Of a stretch of 64,000 bases of DNA, positions 1 through 9,560 are shown piece by piece. The stretch spans positions 1,664,053 to 1,728,052 of the forward strand of contig NZ_CP019323.1 of assembly GCF_001971585.1 (NCBI RefSeq). Direction: 5' to 3'. Position 1 is the stretch's first letter. Every line of letters begins with the position of its first letter. The translations under genes and the position numbers were made by a program. The notes under the pieces were generated by a model. It did no database searches. It saw only the letters and a list, made by a program, of their open reading frames with translations, and had not been told where the DNA came from. Source of the stretch: Companilactobacillus allii. Its GTDB lineage: Bacteria > Bacillota > Bacilli > Lactobacillales > Lactobacillaceae.

Positions 1-1970
1 TATTCCTAACGCTAGTACTAGTTTTGAGTGTGATTTGGACGTATGACGCCAAGACAGCTAACGTTGAAGATTTGAAATCATCATTACAGACTAAGACAAC
101 AGTCTACGATAAGGATAATGATGATGCTGGTGAGTTATATGCTAGCAAGGGAACGTATGTGAGTTTAGATAAGATTTCTAAGAATATTCAAAATGCAGTT
201 ATTTCTACTGAGGATAGAACATTTTGGACTAATCCTGGATTTAGTATTAAAGGATACGCTAGAGCTATTTTGGGTATTTTAATTTATCATCGTATTACCG
301 GAGGTGGTAGTACTTTAACACAACAATTGGCTAAAAATTCATTGTTGACTCAAAAGCAAACTCTTTCTCGTAAGGGTGAGGAATTATTTTTGTCAATTGA
401 GATCAATCGTGTGTATTCTAAGAAGAATATTTTGGCCATGTATCTTAATAACGCCTATTTTGGTAATGGTGTGTGGGGAGTACAAGATGCCTCCGAAAAA
501 TACTTTGGTAAAAGTGCCAGTGAATTAAATGCTGGTGAAGCGGCTGTTTTGGCAGGTACATTAAAAGGTTCAACGATGTATAATCCAATAGATAATATGA
601 CAAATTCCAAATCTCGTCGAAACTTGGTTCTTGATTTGATGGTTGAAAACAATAAGCTTACTTCATCTCAAGCCACTTATTATAAAAATCAGCCAATAAC
701 TTTGAATGATAACTATAATAATAGTAATTCATATAAATATCCTTATTTCTTTGATGCAGTAATCGCTGAAGCAGTTGATAAATATGGCATTAGTGAAGAT
801 GATATTTTGAATAAGGGATATAAAATCTATACGACATTGGATCAAAGTATTCAAAAATCCATGGAGAATTCATTTGATAACAGTTATCTATTCCCAGCTA
901 ATGCAACGGATGGTACCAAGGTTCAAGGTGCCTCAGTTGCAGTTAATCCAACAAATGGTGGAGTGTTGGGAGTTGTCGGTGGACGTGGTGATCACACGTT
1001 TAGAGGTTTCAATCGTGCGACCCAAATGAAGCGTCAACCAGGATCAACTATTAAGCCATTGGCCGTTTATACTCCGGCTATTGAAAATGGTTATAGTTAT
1101 GATTCACAACTACCAGATCAAGTTACAAGTTTTGGTAAAAATAAATATACACCAACTAATGCTGATGGATTATATCAAGATGAGATTCCGATGTATAAGG
1201 CCTTGGCACAAAGTGAGAATGTACCAGCGGTCGCATTATTGGATAAGATCGGCGTTAAAAAGGGTGTTTCGTCAGTCGAAAACTTTGGAATTAAGGTCCA
1301 CAAGAATGATCAGAATTTAGCATTAGCTCTGGGTGGATTGGAAACAGGTGTCTCACCATTGCAGATGGCAAGAGCCTATACAGCCTTTGCTAACGAAGGT
1401 AAATTGTCCGAAACTCACTTCATAAGAAAGATTGTTGATTCAACAGGGACAGTTATTGTTGATAATACAGACAATTCAACTAAACAAATTATTAGTAAGG
1501 ATACTGCTAAAGAGATGACAAGTATGATGCTTGGTGTCTATAACGAAGGTACTGGTAAAACTGCCAAGCCGACTGGTTATAAGATTGCTGGTAAAACAGG
1601 TAGTACCGAAGTACCTAGTTCATATGGTTATGCAGGGACCAAGGATCAATGGATGATAGGCTATACACCAGATATTGTCGTGGCCAGTTGGATCGGGTTT
1701 GATCAAACTGATAAAGATCACTTCTTATACGGAGTCAGTGAGACTGGAGTAGCTTCGTTGTTTAAGTCTGAAATGACAAATGTTTTGCCATATACAGACC
1801 AAACTAGTTTTGGAGTGAAAGATGCTGCAACCATTGCCAGTGAAGATAGTGATAGCGATAATAATGATGATAACAATGACATCGTTAAATCTTTCCAAGA
1901 TGGAGTAAATAACGTTAAAGACAAAGCCTCGGAATGGTATAATGATGTTAAGAACTTTTTTGGTCAATAG
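1..1970 (+). CDS. pbp2A: Class A penicillin-binding protein (PBP2A-like), 5' end cut by the window
   Basis: Bifunctional peptidoglycan glycosyltransferase/transpeptidase acting on lipid II outside the membrane. The frame is open from base 3 and reads through a hydrophobic stretch (FLTLVLVLSVIW), the end of the N-terminal membrane anchor, so the true start lies upstream; the TTG at 24 is internal. The GT51 domain shows EDRTF (about 207-222), GGSTLTQQLAKN (about 302-337) and the RKGEE and YLNNAYFGNG motifs. The transpeptidase shows STIK (nucleophile Ser codon at 1044), SEN, and KTGS (codons from 1593). The GT51 His usually found after EDxxF is Asn here, as I recall for pneumococcal PBP2a-type enzymes. 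The tail from about 1830 is Asp/Asn-rich low complexity. A 9-base gap separates it from the next gene. Confidence 0.93.
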   Translation, partial: FLTLVLVLSVIWTYDAKTANVEDLKSSLQTKTTVYDKDNDDAGELYASKGTYVSLDKISKNIQNAVISTEDRTFWTNPGFSIKGYARAILGILIYHRITGGGSTLTQQLAKNSLLTQKQTLSRKGEELFLSIEINRVYSKKNILAMYLNNAYFGNGVWGVQDASEKYFGKSASELNAGEAAVLAGTLKGSTMYNPIDNMTNSKSRRNLVLDLMVENNKLTSSQATYYKNQPITLNDNYNNSNSYKYPYFFDAVIAEAVDKYGISEDDILNKGYKIYTTLDQSIQKSMENSFDNSYLFPANATDGTKVQGASVAVNPTNGGVLGVVGGRGDHTFRGFNRATQMKRQPGSTIKPLAVYTPAIENGYSYDSQLPDQVTSFGKNKYTPTNADGLYQDEIPMYKALAQSENVPAVALLDKIGVKKGVSSVENFGIKVHKNDQNLALALGGLETGVSPLQMARAYTAFANEGKLSETHFIRKIVDSTGTVIVDNTDNSTKQIISKDTAKEMTSMMLGVYNEGTGKTAKPTGYKIAGKTGSTEVPSSYGYAGTKDQWMIGYTPDIVVASWIGFDQTDKDHFLYGVSETGVASLFKSEMTNVLPYTDQTSFGVKDAATIASEDSDSDNNDDNNDIVKSFQDGVNNVKDKASEWYNDVKNFFGQ

Positions 1971-1979
1971 GAGGACTGT

Positions 1980-2321
1980 ATGAATATTTATGATGGCGCC
2001 AATCAATTGGAACAAGATTTGAGAAATACTCAAGAGGTGGCAGATCTCAAACTTGCGTTTGAAGCTGTTAAAGCTAATGAATTGGCTTACAAACTTTTTG
2101 ACAAGGTTCAAAATAAACAATTTGAACTTCAACAAAAACAAATGCAAAGTCAAGAAATTACTGATGACGATATCGAATCAATGCGTCAATTGACAGATCA
2201 ACTTCAAAACTATAGCGAAATCAAAAACTTGATGGACAAAGAACAAAAAATGAATTCTATGATGGAAGAATTGAACAAAATCATTTCTAAACCAATCGCA
2301 GAAATCTATCAAGATAAATAG
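1980..2321 (+). CDS. yheA: YlbF/YmcA-family protein (YheA-like)
   Basis: A 113-residue, Gln/Glu/Lys-rich, almost wholly helical protein with no membrane segment. Length, the N-terminal pattern (NIYDGANQLEQDLR) and the acidic coiled-coil middle fit the YlbF/YmcA family. In B. subtilis, YlbF and YmcA (with YaaT) form a complex that modulates RNase Y; YheA is a less studied paralogue. The start follows a TAGGAGG site that overlaps the stop of the PBP gene, so the two are probably co-transcribed. A hairpin terminator follows. The exact paralogue is inferred mainly from the neighbouring yha block. Confidence 0.8.
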   Translation: MNIYDGANQLEQDLRNTQEVADLKLAFEAVKANELAYKLFDKVQNKQFELQQKQMQSQEITDDDIESMRQLTDQLQNYSEIKNLMDKEQKMNSMMEELNKIISKPIAEIYQDK

Positions 2322-2339
2322 AATATAGGTATTAAAAAG

Positions 2340-2374
2340 AAGCTGAGACGCGTAATTGGTCCCAGCTTTTTTCT
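2340..2374 (+). terminator. Rho-independent terminator after the yheA-like gene
   Basis: AAGCTG (2340-2345) pairs with CAGCTT (2363-2368). Inside, GAC pairs with GTC across one mismatch. A T run follows, ending just before the RBS of the next gene. Confidence 0.8.
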
Positions 2375-2401
2375 TGTAAAGAACTTGTAAAGGAGATAAT
2401 T

Positions 2402-3562
2402 ATGAAATTCATACATGCCGCCGACCTACATTTAGATACACCTTTTATTAGTATTAATAACTTTTCAGAAAAACTACAGAGTCAATTAAAAAAATCCACT
2501 TATACTGCTGCTGATAAGGTTTTTGAAACTGCAATTAAAGAGCAGGTTGATTTTATTATTTTGGCTGGGGATGTATTTGATAATACTGAGCGTAGTTTAA
2601 ACGCACAGATGTATCTGAAAAATAAGTTTGATGAGCTAAATAAATATAATATTAAAGTATATATGATATATGGTAATCATGATTATTATAGGAATGCCTT
2701 TTCAGTGATAGACTTTCCAAACAATGTAACTGTATTTAGCGATGAAATAACTACTGAAAAATTGATCACTAAGGATGGATTAAGTGTGGGAATAACTGGA
2801 TTTAGTTATTATCGCAACCATGTTACTGATGATATGGTTAGTAATTATCCAACACGTAGTACATTTGATTACCAAATTGGAATTTTGCATGCTGGAATTG
2901 GTGACAATAATTATGCTCCCTTTACGGTAAATGAGTTATTAACTAAAGGATATAACTATTGGGCCTTGGGACATATTCATAAGCGTGAGATTCTTAATAG
3001 AGATCCTTATGTGGTTTATCCAGGGGACACGCAAGGTCGTAATCAAAATGAACTGGGTGAAAAAGGCTTCTATTTAATAAATGTTGAGGGAAATGTTTCC
3101 AAATTAACATTTGTGCCTAGTTCAGTATATATATGGAAAAATGCAGAGATTAATGCTTCAGAGAATAGTACGCTAAATGATCTGACTGACAAGATATCTG
3201 ATTTGTTGTCAGAAAATAGTCTGCTGACCTTGAACATTACAAATGCGCAACGTCTGAATGAAGAAGTAATTAAGTCTATTGACCGTGGTGATGTTTTGAA
3301 CCAATTTGCAAAGACTAGTAATTCAGCAATATTGTATAAAATATATTTGAAGTTTAGTCGTAATCAGGAACATACTAAAATTGATCAGAAATACTGGGAT
3401 GATAGTGCAAGCGATATTTTTGATTTAGACGATATTAAGGATATGGATAATAAGCTTTATAGTGAAGACATTATTCGTGATCATATAAACGATCCTGGCT
3501 TTTTAGACCATATTAAAGAAATGACAAAAAATAATATTAATAAAAAATATATTGGAGACTAA
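2402..3562 (+). CDS. yhaO: SbcD/Mre11-like metallophosphoesterase nuclease
   Basis: Calcineurin-like DNA nuclease subunit of the SbcD/Mre11 type, expected to work with the ATPase encoded next. Metal-binding motifs are in the expected order: DLHLD (residues 8-12), GDVFD (56-60), GNHDYY (91-96), an internal ILHAG (161-165) and GHIH (190-193). After about residue 230 follows a less conserved capping region. At 386 residues it matches B. subtilis YhaO in size. The ATG follows AGGAGATAATT. The gene sits two bases from yhaN, the usual nuclease/ATPase pair. Function in double-strand-end processing is inferred from the family. Confidence 0.9.
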   Translation: MKFIHAADLHLDTPFISINNFSEKLQSQLKKSTYTAADKVFETAIKEQVDFIILAGDVFDNTERSLNAQMYLKNKFDELNKYNIKVYMIYGNHDYYRNAFSVIDFPNNVTVFSDEITTEKLITKDGLSVGITGFSYYRNHVTDDMVSNYPTRSTFDYQIGILHAGIGDNNYAPFTVNELLTKGYNYWALGHIHKREILNRDPYVVYPGDTQGRNQNELGEKGFYLINVEGNVSKLTFVPSSVYIWKNAEINASENSTLNDLTDKISDLLSENSLLTLNITNAQRLNEEVIKSIDRGDVLNQFAKTSNSAILYKIYLKFSRNQEHTKIDQKYWDDSASDIFDLDDIKDMDNKLYSEDIIRDHINDPGFLDHIKEMTKNNINKKYIGD

Positions 3563-3564
3563 TC

Positions 3565-6012
3565 GTGAAATTAACTAAAGTTAAAGTTTACGGTTTCGGA
3601 AAATGGGTCGATAAAGAATTTGATTTTAATTCAGATTATCAAGTTATATTTGGACCTAACGAGGCTGGCAAAACAACTTTGTTGACCTTTATCAAAAGTG
3701 TTTTATTTGGATTTGCATCAGCGCGTGGGGATGATAAATATCAACAATATAAACCAAGAAAATCAAATAGTTATGGTGGAGAACTTATATTCACTGATAC
3801 AGATGGAACGATTTGGACAATAAGACGTGTAGACGGACAATTTGGTGGGGAACTAACTTTGTTTAGAGATGATCAACAAGTTCCTGAAACTCTGTTAGCA
3901 GATAAGATAACTGGTGGGTTTACAAAAGAAGATTTTGAGAATACACATGTCCTAGATGCTAACAATATCTTGTCCATTTATAAATTAAACGAAGAACAAT
4001 TGGAAACCGAGATTCTCACCGTAGGAACAGTTGGAAGTAAAGAATGGCTACTTAGTGCTGAGGGGTTTGAAAAGCTTGCTAATGGCATCTATAAGCCACG
4101 TGGACGTAAACAAGAACTCTCAGTGCAACTAGAACTTCACAAAAAGCTGATTTCTCAGAAATCAGAGTTCAAAAATCAACAACTTGCTTATCAACAGGTT
4201 ACTAATGAACTTAATACGACCGAAGAAGAATTCAGTGAAAATAATCAAGAATATCAAGAAGCACAAAAAAAATCAGCCAGTCTACAAAATTTGTCGAGTA
4301 AATGGCCAAAGTATCTTGAATATTTAGATTTAATAAGACGTGGTAATGAAGTTGAAAATCCAATTTCGAATCAAGATTGGGAACAAGTTATAAAGATTAA
4401 TCAACAACTTGCCATATTAAGTCAAAATAATTATTCAACTGGGAAAAATCAATTAAGCGACAGTGAAAATAGAATCCTTGAAAGTTATCAGAATAATAAA
4501 AATGATTTGGATTATTTGAGTGCTAAAAAGAATAGTATTCGTGATCTTCAGTATCAAAAGCAGAATTCAAATGAACAATTAAAGAATAATGATTCCCAAA
4601 TTGACAACTTAATAGCTACACATACAGACTATAAAGAAACGATGAAAATCTTAACAGATGAACAGCTCAAACAATTAGATGAAAATCATGATACTAAGAA
4701 AAAATCAAACAGTAATATATTCGTGATAGTACTGATTGTTATTGGTCTAATATTATTTATCGCATCAGGATTTTTGAGATTTGTAGGTATTGTTATTGGA
4801 CTAGTTGGATTAGGTCTTGGATATTATCAAAGAAAAGTAGCAAGTGACAGTATATCTACTAATGAATTGTCCTTTTTAAGTGAAAAGGGTTATCAAGGCA
4901 TGACCATAGATCAAGTGAAAGAATTGCAGCCGATTATTTTACAGCTTTATAGTTTGCGTAATAAACAAAACGCAATTGAAAATACTTTGAATAATATTCA
5001 ACTAGAATTAGATAAGTGGAAACAATACTTGAACGATTTTGGTTTATTGGAAAATGGCAGTACAGACTATGCACAATCGGTTGATGATTATTTTAGTCGA
5101 CTGCAAAGAATTAAGACCAAGTCGGATATGATCACCAAGAGTAATTCGGATTTGTTGGCGTCACAAAAATCTAACCAAGAAAAAATTTCTGATTTAAATG
5201 ATCAATTGGATTCGATTTGTATGAATTATTCGACTGCTTCATTTGAGCAATTAGAAGATCTTCATACAAAACAACTTGCTAGACAAACTACATCTAATTT
5301 AGTTGATCAGCATAAGGCGATTATTGGTGATGACATGGATGTATTACAAAAGTTCACAGATTCAAACGACTTGAATCAACAATTGTTAAAATCAAAACAA
5401 GAGTTAAGTGATTTGGAAGAGGTAAACAATAGGCTAAACAGACAGGTTGGCTCCATCAAGAATCAACGTGAGCAGATTTTTAATGATGATGAATATCAGA
5501 ACTTAATTAGTGAATTAAGTCAAAACGAAGCCAATATAATAGAACTATACGATGAATGGCTGGCAGATAAATTGTCCAGCAAGTGGATTCATCGTATGCT
5601 CAATATTGCTAGTGAGAATCGATATCCCAAAATGTTAAAGCGAGCAAGTCAGTATTTTTGCTTATTGACTGATGATAATTATGTAGATATAAAATTCAAC
5701 GTTGATAATAAAAAAACCTTGAAAGTTATAAGACGTGATAAAACGAAATTTGATGTACATGAATTATCAAGAGCAACTACCGTTCAATTGTATATATCAT
5801 TGAGATTGGCATTTGTCACAGAAATATCTAATTTAATAAATTTACCAATATTAATTGACGATGCCTTCGTAGACTTTGATAAAATTAGGACTAGTAAGAT
5901 GTTTGAGCTAGTTAAAGAGGTGTCTAAAGTAAACCAAATTATCTATGTAACGGCCAATATGGTGCCTGATGTAGCAAGTGATCATGTAACTAATATAAAA
6001 AGGGGTAACTAA
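3565..6012 (+). CDS. yhaN: SbcC/Rad50-like AAA ATPase with a central membrane hairpin
   Basis: SMC/Rad50-type ATPase partner of YhaO, 815 residues, starting at GTG behind TTGGAG. Walker A GPNEAGKT is at residues 30-37; Walker B LPILIDDAF is at about 759-767, preceded by a divergent signature region. Between them lie long Gln/Asn/Lys-rich coiled coils, interrupted at about residues 384-425 by two hydrophobic segments (around VIVLIVIGLILFI and VGIVIGLVGLGLG). These would tether the coiled-coil apex to the membrane, where Rad50 and SbcC carry a zinc hook or plain coil. No CxxC hook is visible. The stop overlaps the start of yhaM by one base. Confidence 0.88.
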   Translation: MKLTKVKVYGFGKWVDKEFDFNSDYQVIFGPNEAGKTTLLTFIKSVLFGFASARGDDKYQQYKPRKSNSYGGELIFTDTDGTIWTIRRVDGQFGGELTLFRDDQQVPETLLADKITGGFTKEDFENTHVLDANNILSIYKLNEEQLETEILTVGTVGSKEWLLSAEGFEKLANGIYKPRGRKQELSVQLELHKKLISQKSEFKNQQLAYQQVTNELNTTEEEFSENNQEYQEAQKKSASLQNLSSKWPKYLEYLDLIRRGNEVENPISNQDWEQVIKINQQLAILSQNNYSTGKNQLSDSENRILESYQNNKNDLDYLSAKKNSIRDLQYQKQNSNEQLKNNDSQIDNLIATHTDYKETMKILTDEQLKQLDENHDTKKKSNSNIFVIVLIVIGLILFIASGFLRFVGIVIGLVGLGLGYYQRKVASDSISTNELSFLSEKGYQGMTIDQVKELQPIILQLYSLRNKQNAIENTLNNIQLELDKWKQYLNDFGLLENGSTDYAQSVDDYFSRLQRIKTKSDMITKSNSDLLASQKSNQEKISDLNDQLDSICMNYSTASFEQLEDLHTKQLARQTTSNLVDQHKAIIGDDMDVLQKFTDSNDLNQQLLKSKQELSDLEEVNNRLNRQVGSIKNQREQIFNDDEYQNLISELSQNEANIIELYDEWLADKLSSKWIHRMLNIASENRYPKMLKRASQYFCLLTDDNYVDIKFNVDNKKTLKVIRRDKTKFDVHELSRATTVQLYISLRLAFVTEISNLINLPILIDDAFVDFDKIRTSKMFELVKEVSKVNQIIYVTANMVPDVASDHVTNIKRGN

Positions 6013-6947
6013 TGAAAAGAATTATTGATTATAAGAATGGCGAAACTATGAGTTTAGAAGCAATTATTAAGAAGTCTGACTTTCGTTTAGCTAAAAATGG
6101 CAAAAACTTTTTATCACTAGTATTTGAGGATAAATCTGGGCAGATTCCTGGTAAGTATTGGGATGCTAACGACGAAAATGCGAAGACATTTAAAGTGGGG
6201 ACTGTTGTTCAACTAGATGGTAAAAGGGATATATACCAGGGTAAGCCACAAGTAATTATCAACCATTTGGGAGCTCTTGAAGCTGATACAGTTGATATGT
6301 CTCAATTTGTTCAAACGGCTCCAATTAAAAAGGCTGACATGGAAAATGACTTTGAGGATATTTTCTTGGAGATAACTAATGGTGCTTGGAACAGAATCGT
6401 TAGATATTTATTTAAAAAATATCATGATGAATTCTTTACTAGTGCTGCCGCCAAAAGTAATCATCACGACTTTCAAGGTGGACTTGCATACCATACTTTA
6501 AGCATGGTTCGTCAAGCTGAAAATATTGCGGATCAGTATAAGCAGATTGATCGTGCATTATTGATTGCTGGAGCTTGTTTACATGATTTGGGTAAGACTA
6601 TTGAATTATCAGGTAATCTTGATATTGAGTATACCTTTGAGGGTAATATGTTAGGACACATTACAATTGTCGATGAAGAGATAGTTAAAGCCGCACAAGA
6701 AATGGATATAAGTCTTGAGTCTGAAGATATGATTTTACTTAGACATATGATCTTGTCGCATCATGGTTTATTGGAATATGGATCACCAGAACGTCCTAAG
6801 TTATTGGAAGCTGAAGTATTGCATAATATTGATGAGATGGATGCAAGTATTAATATGATCACTAAAGCCCTAGATAAAACTGAGAATGGTAGTTTTTCAG
6901 AGCGTATTTTTGGATTAGATAACCGTTCATTTTATAAACATTCATAA
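6012..6947 (+). CDS. yhaM: 3'-5' exoribonuclease YhaM
   Basis: Exonuclease of the YhaM family (OB fold plus HD domain). In Gram-positives it trims 3' ends of RNA and some DNA. The N-terminal third looks like an OB fold (about residues 15-95, containing GQIPGKYWDA). The HD domain includes HTLSM (about 160), LHDLGKT (about 193-199), ILSHHG and a late EVLHNIDEMDA. Length 311 is usual. It is translationally coupled to yhaN through TAATG, making a three-gene nuclease operon that ends at the terminator shared with prsA. Confidence 0.92.
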   Translation: MKRIIDYKNGETMSLEAIIKKSDFRLAKNGKNFLSLVFEDKSGQIPGKYWDANDENAKTFKVGTVVQLDGKRDIYQGKPQVIINHLGALEADTVDMSQFVQTAPIKKADMENDFEDIFLEITNGAWNRIVRYLFKKYHDEFFTSAAAKSNHHDFQGGLAYHTLSMVRQAENIADQYKQIDRALLIAGACLHDLGKTIELSGNLDIEYTFEGNMLGHITIVDEEIVKAAQEMDISLESEDMILLRHMILSHHGLLEYGSPERPKLLEAEVLHNIDEMDASINMITKALDKTENGSFSERIFGLDNRSFYKHS

Positions 6948-6960
6948 TGATGGTACAAAA

Positions 6961-6994
6961 AAAGAGATCGATTTTTAAAATCGGTCTCTTTTTA
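6961..6994. terminator. Bidirectional terminator between yhaM and prsA
   Basis: AAAGAGA-CGATTTT and AAAATCG-TCTCTTT form a long stem with A runs on one side and T runs on the other, so it can end both the yhaM transcript (plus) and the prsA transcript (minus). Confidence 0.85.
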
Positions 6995-7009
6995 TTTAAC
7001 TATTTTTAA

Positions 7010-7909
7010 TTATTTAGAAGAGCTTGATGATGAAACATATCCTGAAAGAACATCTTTCAAATCACTATCCTTGATAGATACATCAGCTTTCTTCAATACC
7101 TTAGAAATAACCTTTTGCATTACAGTTGAATCTTGCATCCAGCTAGCATAAATCTTAGATTTAAGTTCTGCTGTGTGATCGCTCATCTTACCCTTGGCAG
7201 TCTTCTTGTCAAGTTTGATGATGCTGTAACCATAACTAGTTTTAACAGGTGTTGATGTATAATCGCCAACGTTATCTAGTTTATATGCGGCTGTCTTAAA
7301 GTCTGAGTCAACGCTTGTACTGTCGTTATCAAAGGCGTCCATCTTACCACCATTGTTCTTTGTGGCTGAGTCTGTTGAATACTTCTTAGCAAGTTTGCTG
7401 AAGCTTTCACCATTTTGTAGCTTTTCGATAACTGTAGTAGCAGTAGCTTTCTTAGCAACTAAGATTTGTGAAACGGTAATCTTAGGTTGGTAAGATTTCC
7501 ATTCTTTCTTAAGTTGGGCATTTGTAACTGTCTTATTCTTCTTTAAAGCGACTTCTGTTAGAAGATTTGTACGAATATTCTTCTTGAATTGAGCAGTAGT
7601 CATACCGTTTTGTGAAAGAATAGAACTGAATGAAGAACCATATTGGCTCTTGTACTTGTTATATTCCTTAGTTACTTGCTTAGTTGAGACCTTTTTACCA
7701 TATTGATCTTCTAGAGCTTTGGTAATGATCATTGTTTGAAGTGTTTGTTTACCTGACGAAGAACTCTTCATTTCCTTGTAGTATTGTTCTTGGGTAATTC
7801 TTCCACCCTTTAGTGTAGCAACTGTCTTATTACCTGAACATCCAGCAACAACTGTTACCATCAATAGGCCGGCTAAAGCTAGGACCCATTTTGTCAAACG
7901 TTTGTTCAT
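7010..7909 (-). CDS. prsA: Foldase lipoprotein PrsA (parvulin-type PPIase)
   Basis: Extracytoplasmic lipid-anchored peptidyl-prolyl isomerase that helps secreted proteins fold. The signal peptide runs through a hydrophobic core to lipobox VAGC, with lipidated Cys24. A parvulin (PpiC) domain lies at about residues 145-240 (ILVAKKATA, GESFSKLAKKYS, GKMDAF, GYSIIKLD). The C-terminus is a short Ser-rich tail. Length 299 is normal. It is transcribed alone, opposite to the yha operon. In B. subtilis prsA also sits between yhaM and the hit/ecs genes. Confidence 0.95.
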   Translation of the reverse strand: MNKRLTKWVLALAGLLMVTVVAGCSGNKTVATLKGGRITQEQYYKEMKSSSSGKQTLQTMIITKALEDQYGKKVSTKQVTKEYNKYKSQYGSSFSSILSQNGMTTAQFKKNIRTNLLTEVALKKNKTVTNAQLKKEWKSYQPKITVSQILVAKKATATTVIEKLQNGESFSKLAKKYSTDSATKNNGGKMDAFDNDSTSVDSDFKTAAYKLDNVGDYTSTPVKTSYGYSIIKLDKKTAKGKMSDHTAELKSKIYASWMQDSTVMQKVISKVLKKADVSIKDSDLKDVLSGYVSSSSSSK

Positions 7910-8011
7910 CCTTTACACATCCTTATTTAATATGTCTTCAATTGAAAAGACTACCATAAAATTACTGAAATAGTTAATCTATTGGTGAAAAAATCACAGA
8001 AAATTCATATT

Positions 8012-8311
8012 TTACTTGCCAATGTTTTGTAATTCTGAGACATTGTCCTGCATTTCAGAAATAGAATTGTTAAGTTTTTCAATATCTGGTGCAATATCTT
8101 TTGAGTAGTCTGATATATCAGATTGTATACCAGAAACCACTTCAGGTACTATTGACAAATTGTCTTTTAGTTCGACAAATGTATTCTTTAAATCTTTTAT
8201 ATTATTGAATAACTTGTTACTATTAAGGGTAGACTTAGTTTTTTGTGATTGAAAAATTTGAAATGTTGTACCTGAGATGGCACCAATAACAAATCCAGTA
8301 AAGAATTTCAT
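8012..8311 (-). CDS. yhaH: YtxH-family small membrane-anchored coiled-coil protein (YhaH-like)
   Basis: A 99-residue protein starting MKFFTGFVIGAISG: a Gly-rich N-terminal membrane segment, then an amphipathic, Lys/Asp/Asn-rich coiled coil with many short heptads. This is the YtxH/DUF948-like architecture. I start it at 8311 because a GGAGG site lies just upstream, and the longer open frame to 8365 overlaps hit without a site of its own. It begins two bases after the hit stop, so hit and this gene form one minus-strand operon, as hit and yhaH do in B. subtilis. The role is unknown. Confidence 0.7.
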   Translation of the reverse strand: MKFFTGFVIGAISGTTFQIFQSQKTKSTLNSNKLFNNIKDLKNTFVELKDNLSIVPEVVSGIQSDISDYSKDIAPDIEKLNNSISEMQDNVSELQNIGK

Positions 8312-8312
8312 T

Positions 8313-8741
8313 TTAATCCTCCAGATTTTTCTTGATATTGTCAGCGCGCTGTTGTAATTCTTCATTTGAAGCTTTACCAGTATTGTCGCCCCAATGCATT
8401 GAAAAGGCGTCGTCTTTTGAATAGCGAGGTACTAGGTGGAAGTGGGAGTGCATTACACTTTGATATGCGATTTCGCCATTATTTTGACAAATATTCATAC
8501 CAATAATGTCAGGATTAGATTCTTTGATTGCACGAGCAATCATAGGTATTTTCTTGAATACTTTTTGAGCTAATTCTTCATCATATTCAAAAATGTTTTG
8601 GACATGTTTCTTAGGTACCACCAAAGTGTGGCCAGGAGTTACTTGAGAAATATCGAAGAATGCCTTAATATCGTCATCCTCGTAAATAGTAGTACTAGGA
8701 ATTTCATTATTAATTATTTTGCAAAAAATGCAGTCGTCCAT
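8313..8741 (-). CDS. hit: HIT-family nucleotide hydrolase
   Basis: Histidine-triad protein of the Hint/HinT branch, hydrolysing nucleoside phosphoramidates or dinucleotides. The triad HSHFHLVPR is near residue 98, the N-terminus carries CIFCKI (zinc-binding Cys pair seen in this branch), and GHTLVVPKKH is present. The start MDDCIFC at 8741 follows AAGGAG; the frame stays open further upstream but without support. Length is 142 residues. It is divergent from ecsA with an 87-bp gap, as in B. subtilis. Confidence 0.92.
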   Translation of the reverse strand: MDDCIFCKIINNEIPSTTIYEDDDIKAFFDISQVTPGHTLVVPKKHVQNIFEYDEELAQKVFKKIPMIARAIKESNPDIIGMNICQNNGEIAYQSVMHSHFHLVPRYSKDDAFSMHWGDNTGKASNEELQQRADNIKKNLED

Positions 8742-8828
8742 ATAAAAATCTCCTTTCAAAAAACATATAATATTAACTAACATGCTATCATAACTAGGAA
8801 ACTAAAAACAGATATAGGTGGTTTATCT

Positions 8829-9560
8829 ATGACTTTAGAGATAAAAGAATTGACCGGAGGTTACGGTCAAGTTTCAGTGTTGAAAAAAGAAACATTTACA
8901 GTTGAAGATGGACAAGTTGTCGGACTTATTGGTCTTAATGGTGCAGGTAAATCAACAACTATTAAACATATAATCGGGCTATTGACACCTCGTGGTGGTC
9001 AGATATTGATTGATGGGTTGAGTTTACACGACAATATAGAGGCATATCGAAAGAAAATCGCATATGTGCCTGAGATGCCTATTTTATATCCTGAATTAAC
9101 CTTAAGAGAGCACATCGATATGACGATTATGGCCTACGATCTCAATCGAGATAAAACGTGGGAAAATGCGAATACGCTATTAAAAACTTTCAGACTTGAT
9201 AATAAATTGGATTGGTTCCCACAAAATTTTTCAAAAGGTATGAAACAAAAAGTGATGATTGTTTGTGCCTTTATGACTGATGCAAGATTGTTCATTATTG
9301 ATGAACCGTTTACTGGTCTTGATCCTTTAGCGGTAAATGACTTATTAAATATTGTTGAAGCAAAGAAAAAGGCAGGTTGTTCTGTCTTGATGTCTACTCA
9401 TGTTTTGGCTACTGTCCAAAGTCATGCAGATAAGTTTGTTTTATTAAATCATGGTCAAGTTCGTGCTGATGGAACGCTGGATCAATTAAAGGATAAGTTT
9501 GATATGAAAGACGCTAATCTTGATGATATTTATATTAAGATGTCGCATGAGGATTTATAA
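8829..9560 (+). CDS. ecsA: ABC transporter ATPase EcsA
   Basis: ATP-binding subunit of the Ecs exporter, linked in B. subtilis to secretion, regulated intramembrane proteolysis and peptide pheromone export. Walker A GLNGAGKST is at residues 35-43, signature FSKGMKQK at about 138, Walker B LFIIDEPFTGLD at about 157, and the switch His in MSTHVLA. Length 243 is typical. The start follows AGGTGG. It overlaps ecsB by TAATG. The hit-ecsA-ecsB order supports the assignment. No ecsC follows. Confidence 0.92.
   Translation: MTLEIKELTGGYGQVSVLKKETFTVEDGQVVGLIGLNGAGKSTTIKHIIGLLTPRGGQILIDGLSLHDNIEAYRKKIAYVPEMPILYPELTLREHIDMTIMAYDLNRDKTWENANTLLKTFRLDNKLDWFPQNFSKGMKQKVMIVCAFMTDARLFIIDEPFTGLDPLAVNDLLNIVEAKKKAGCSVLMSTHVLATVQSHADKFVLLNHGQVRADGTLDQLKDKFDMKDANLDDIYIKMSHEDL

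Noticed and set aside
455-652. Minus-strand open frames inside pbp2A and many similar ones under other genes
   Set aside because: They lie in shadow frames of clear protein genes and lack ribosome binding sites.
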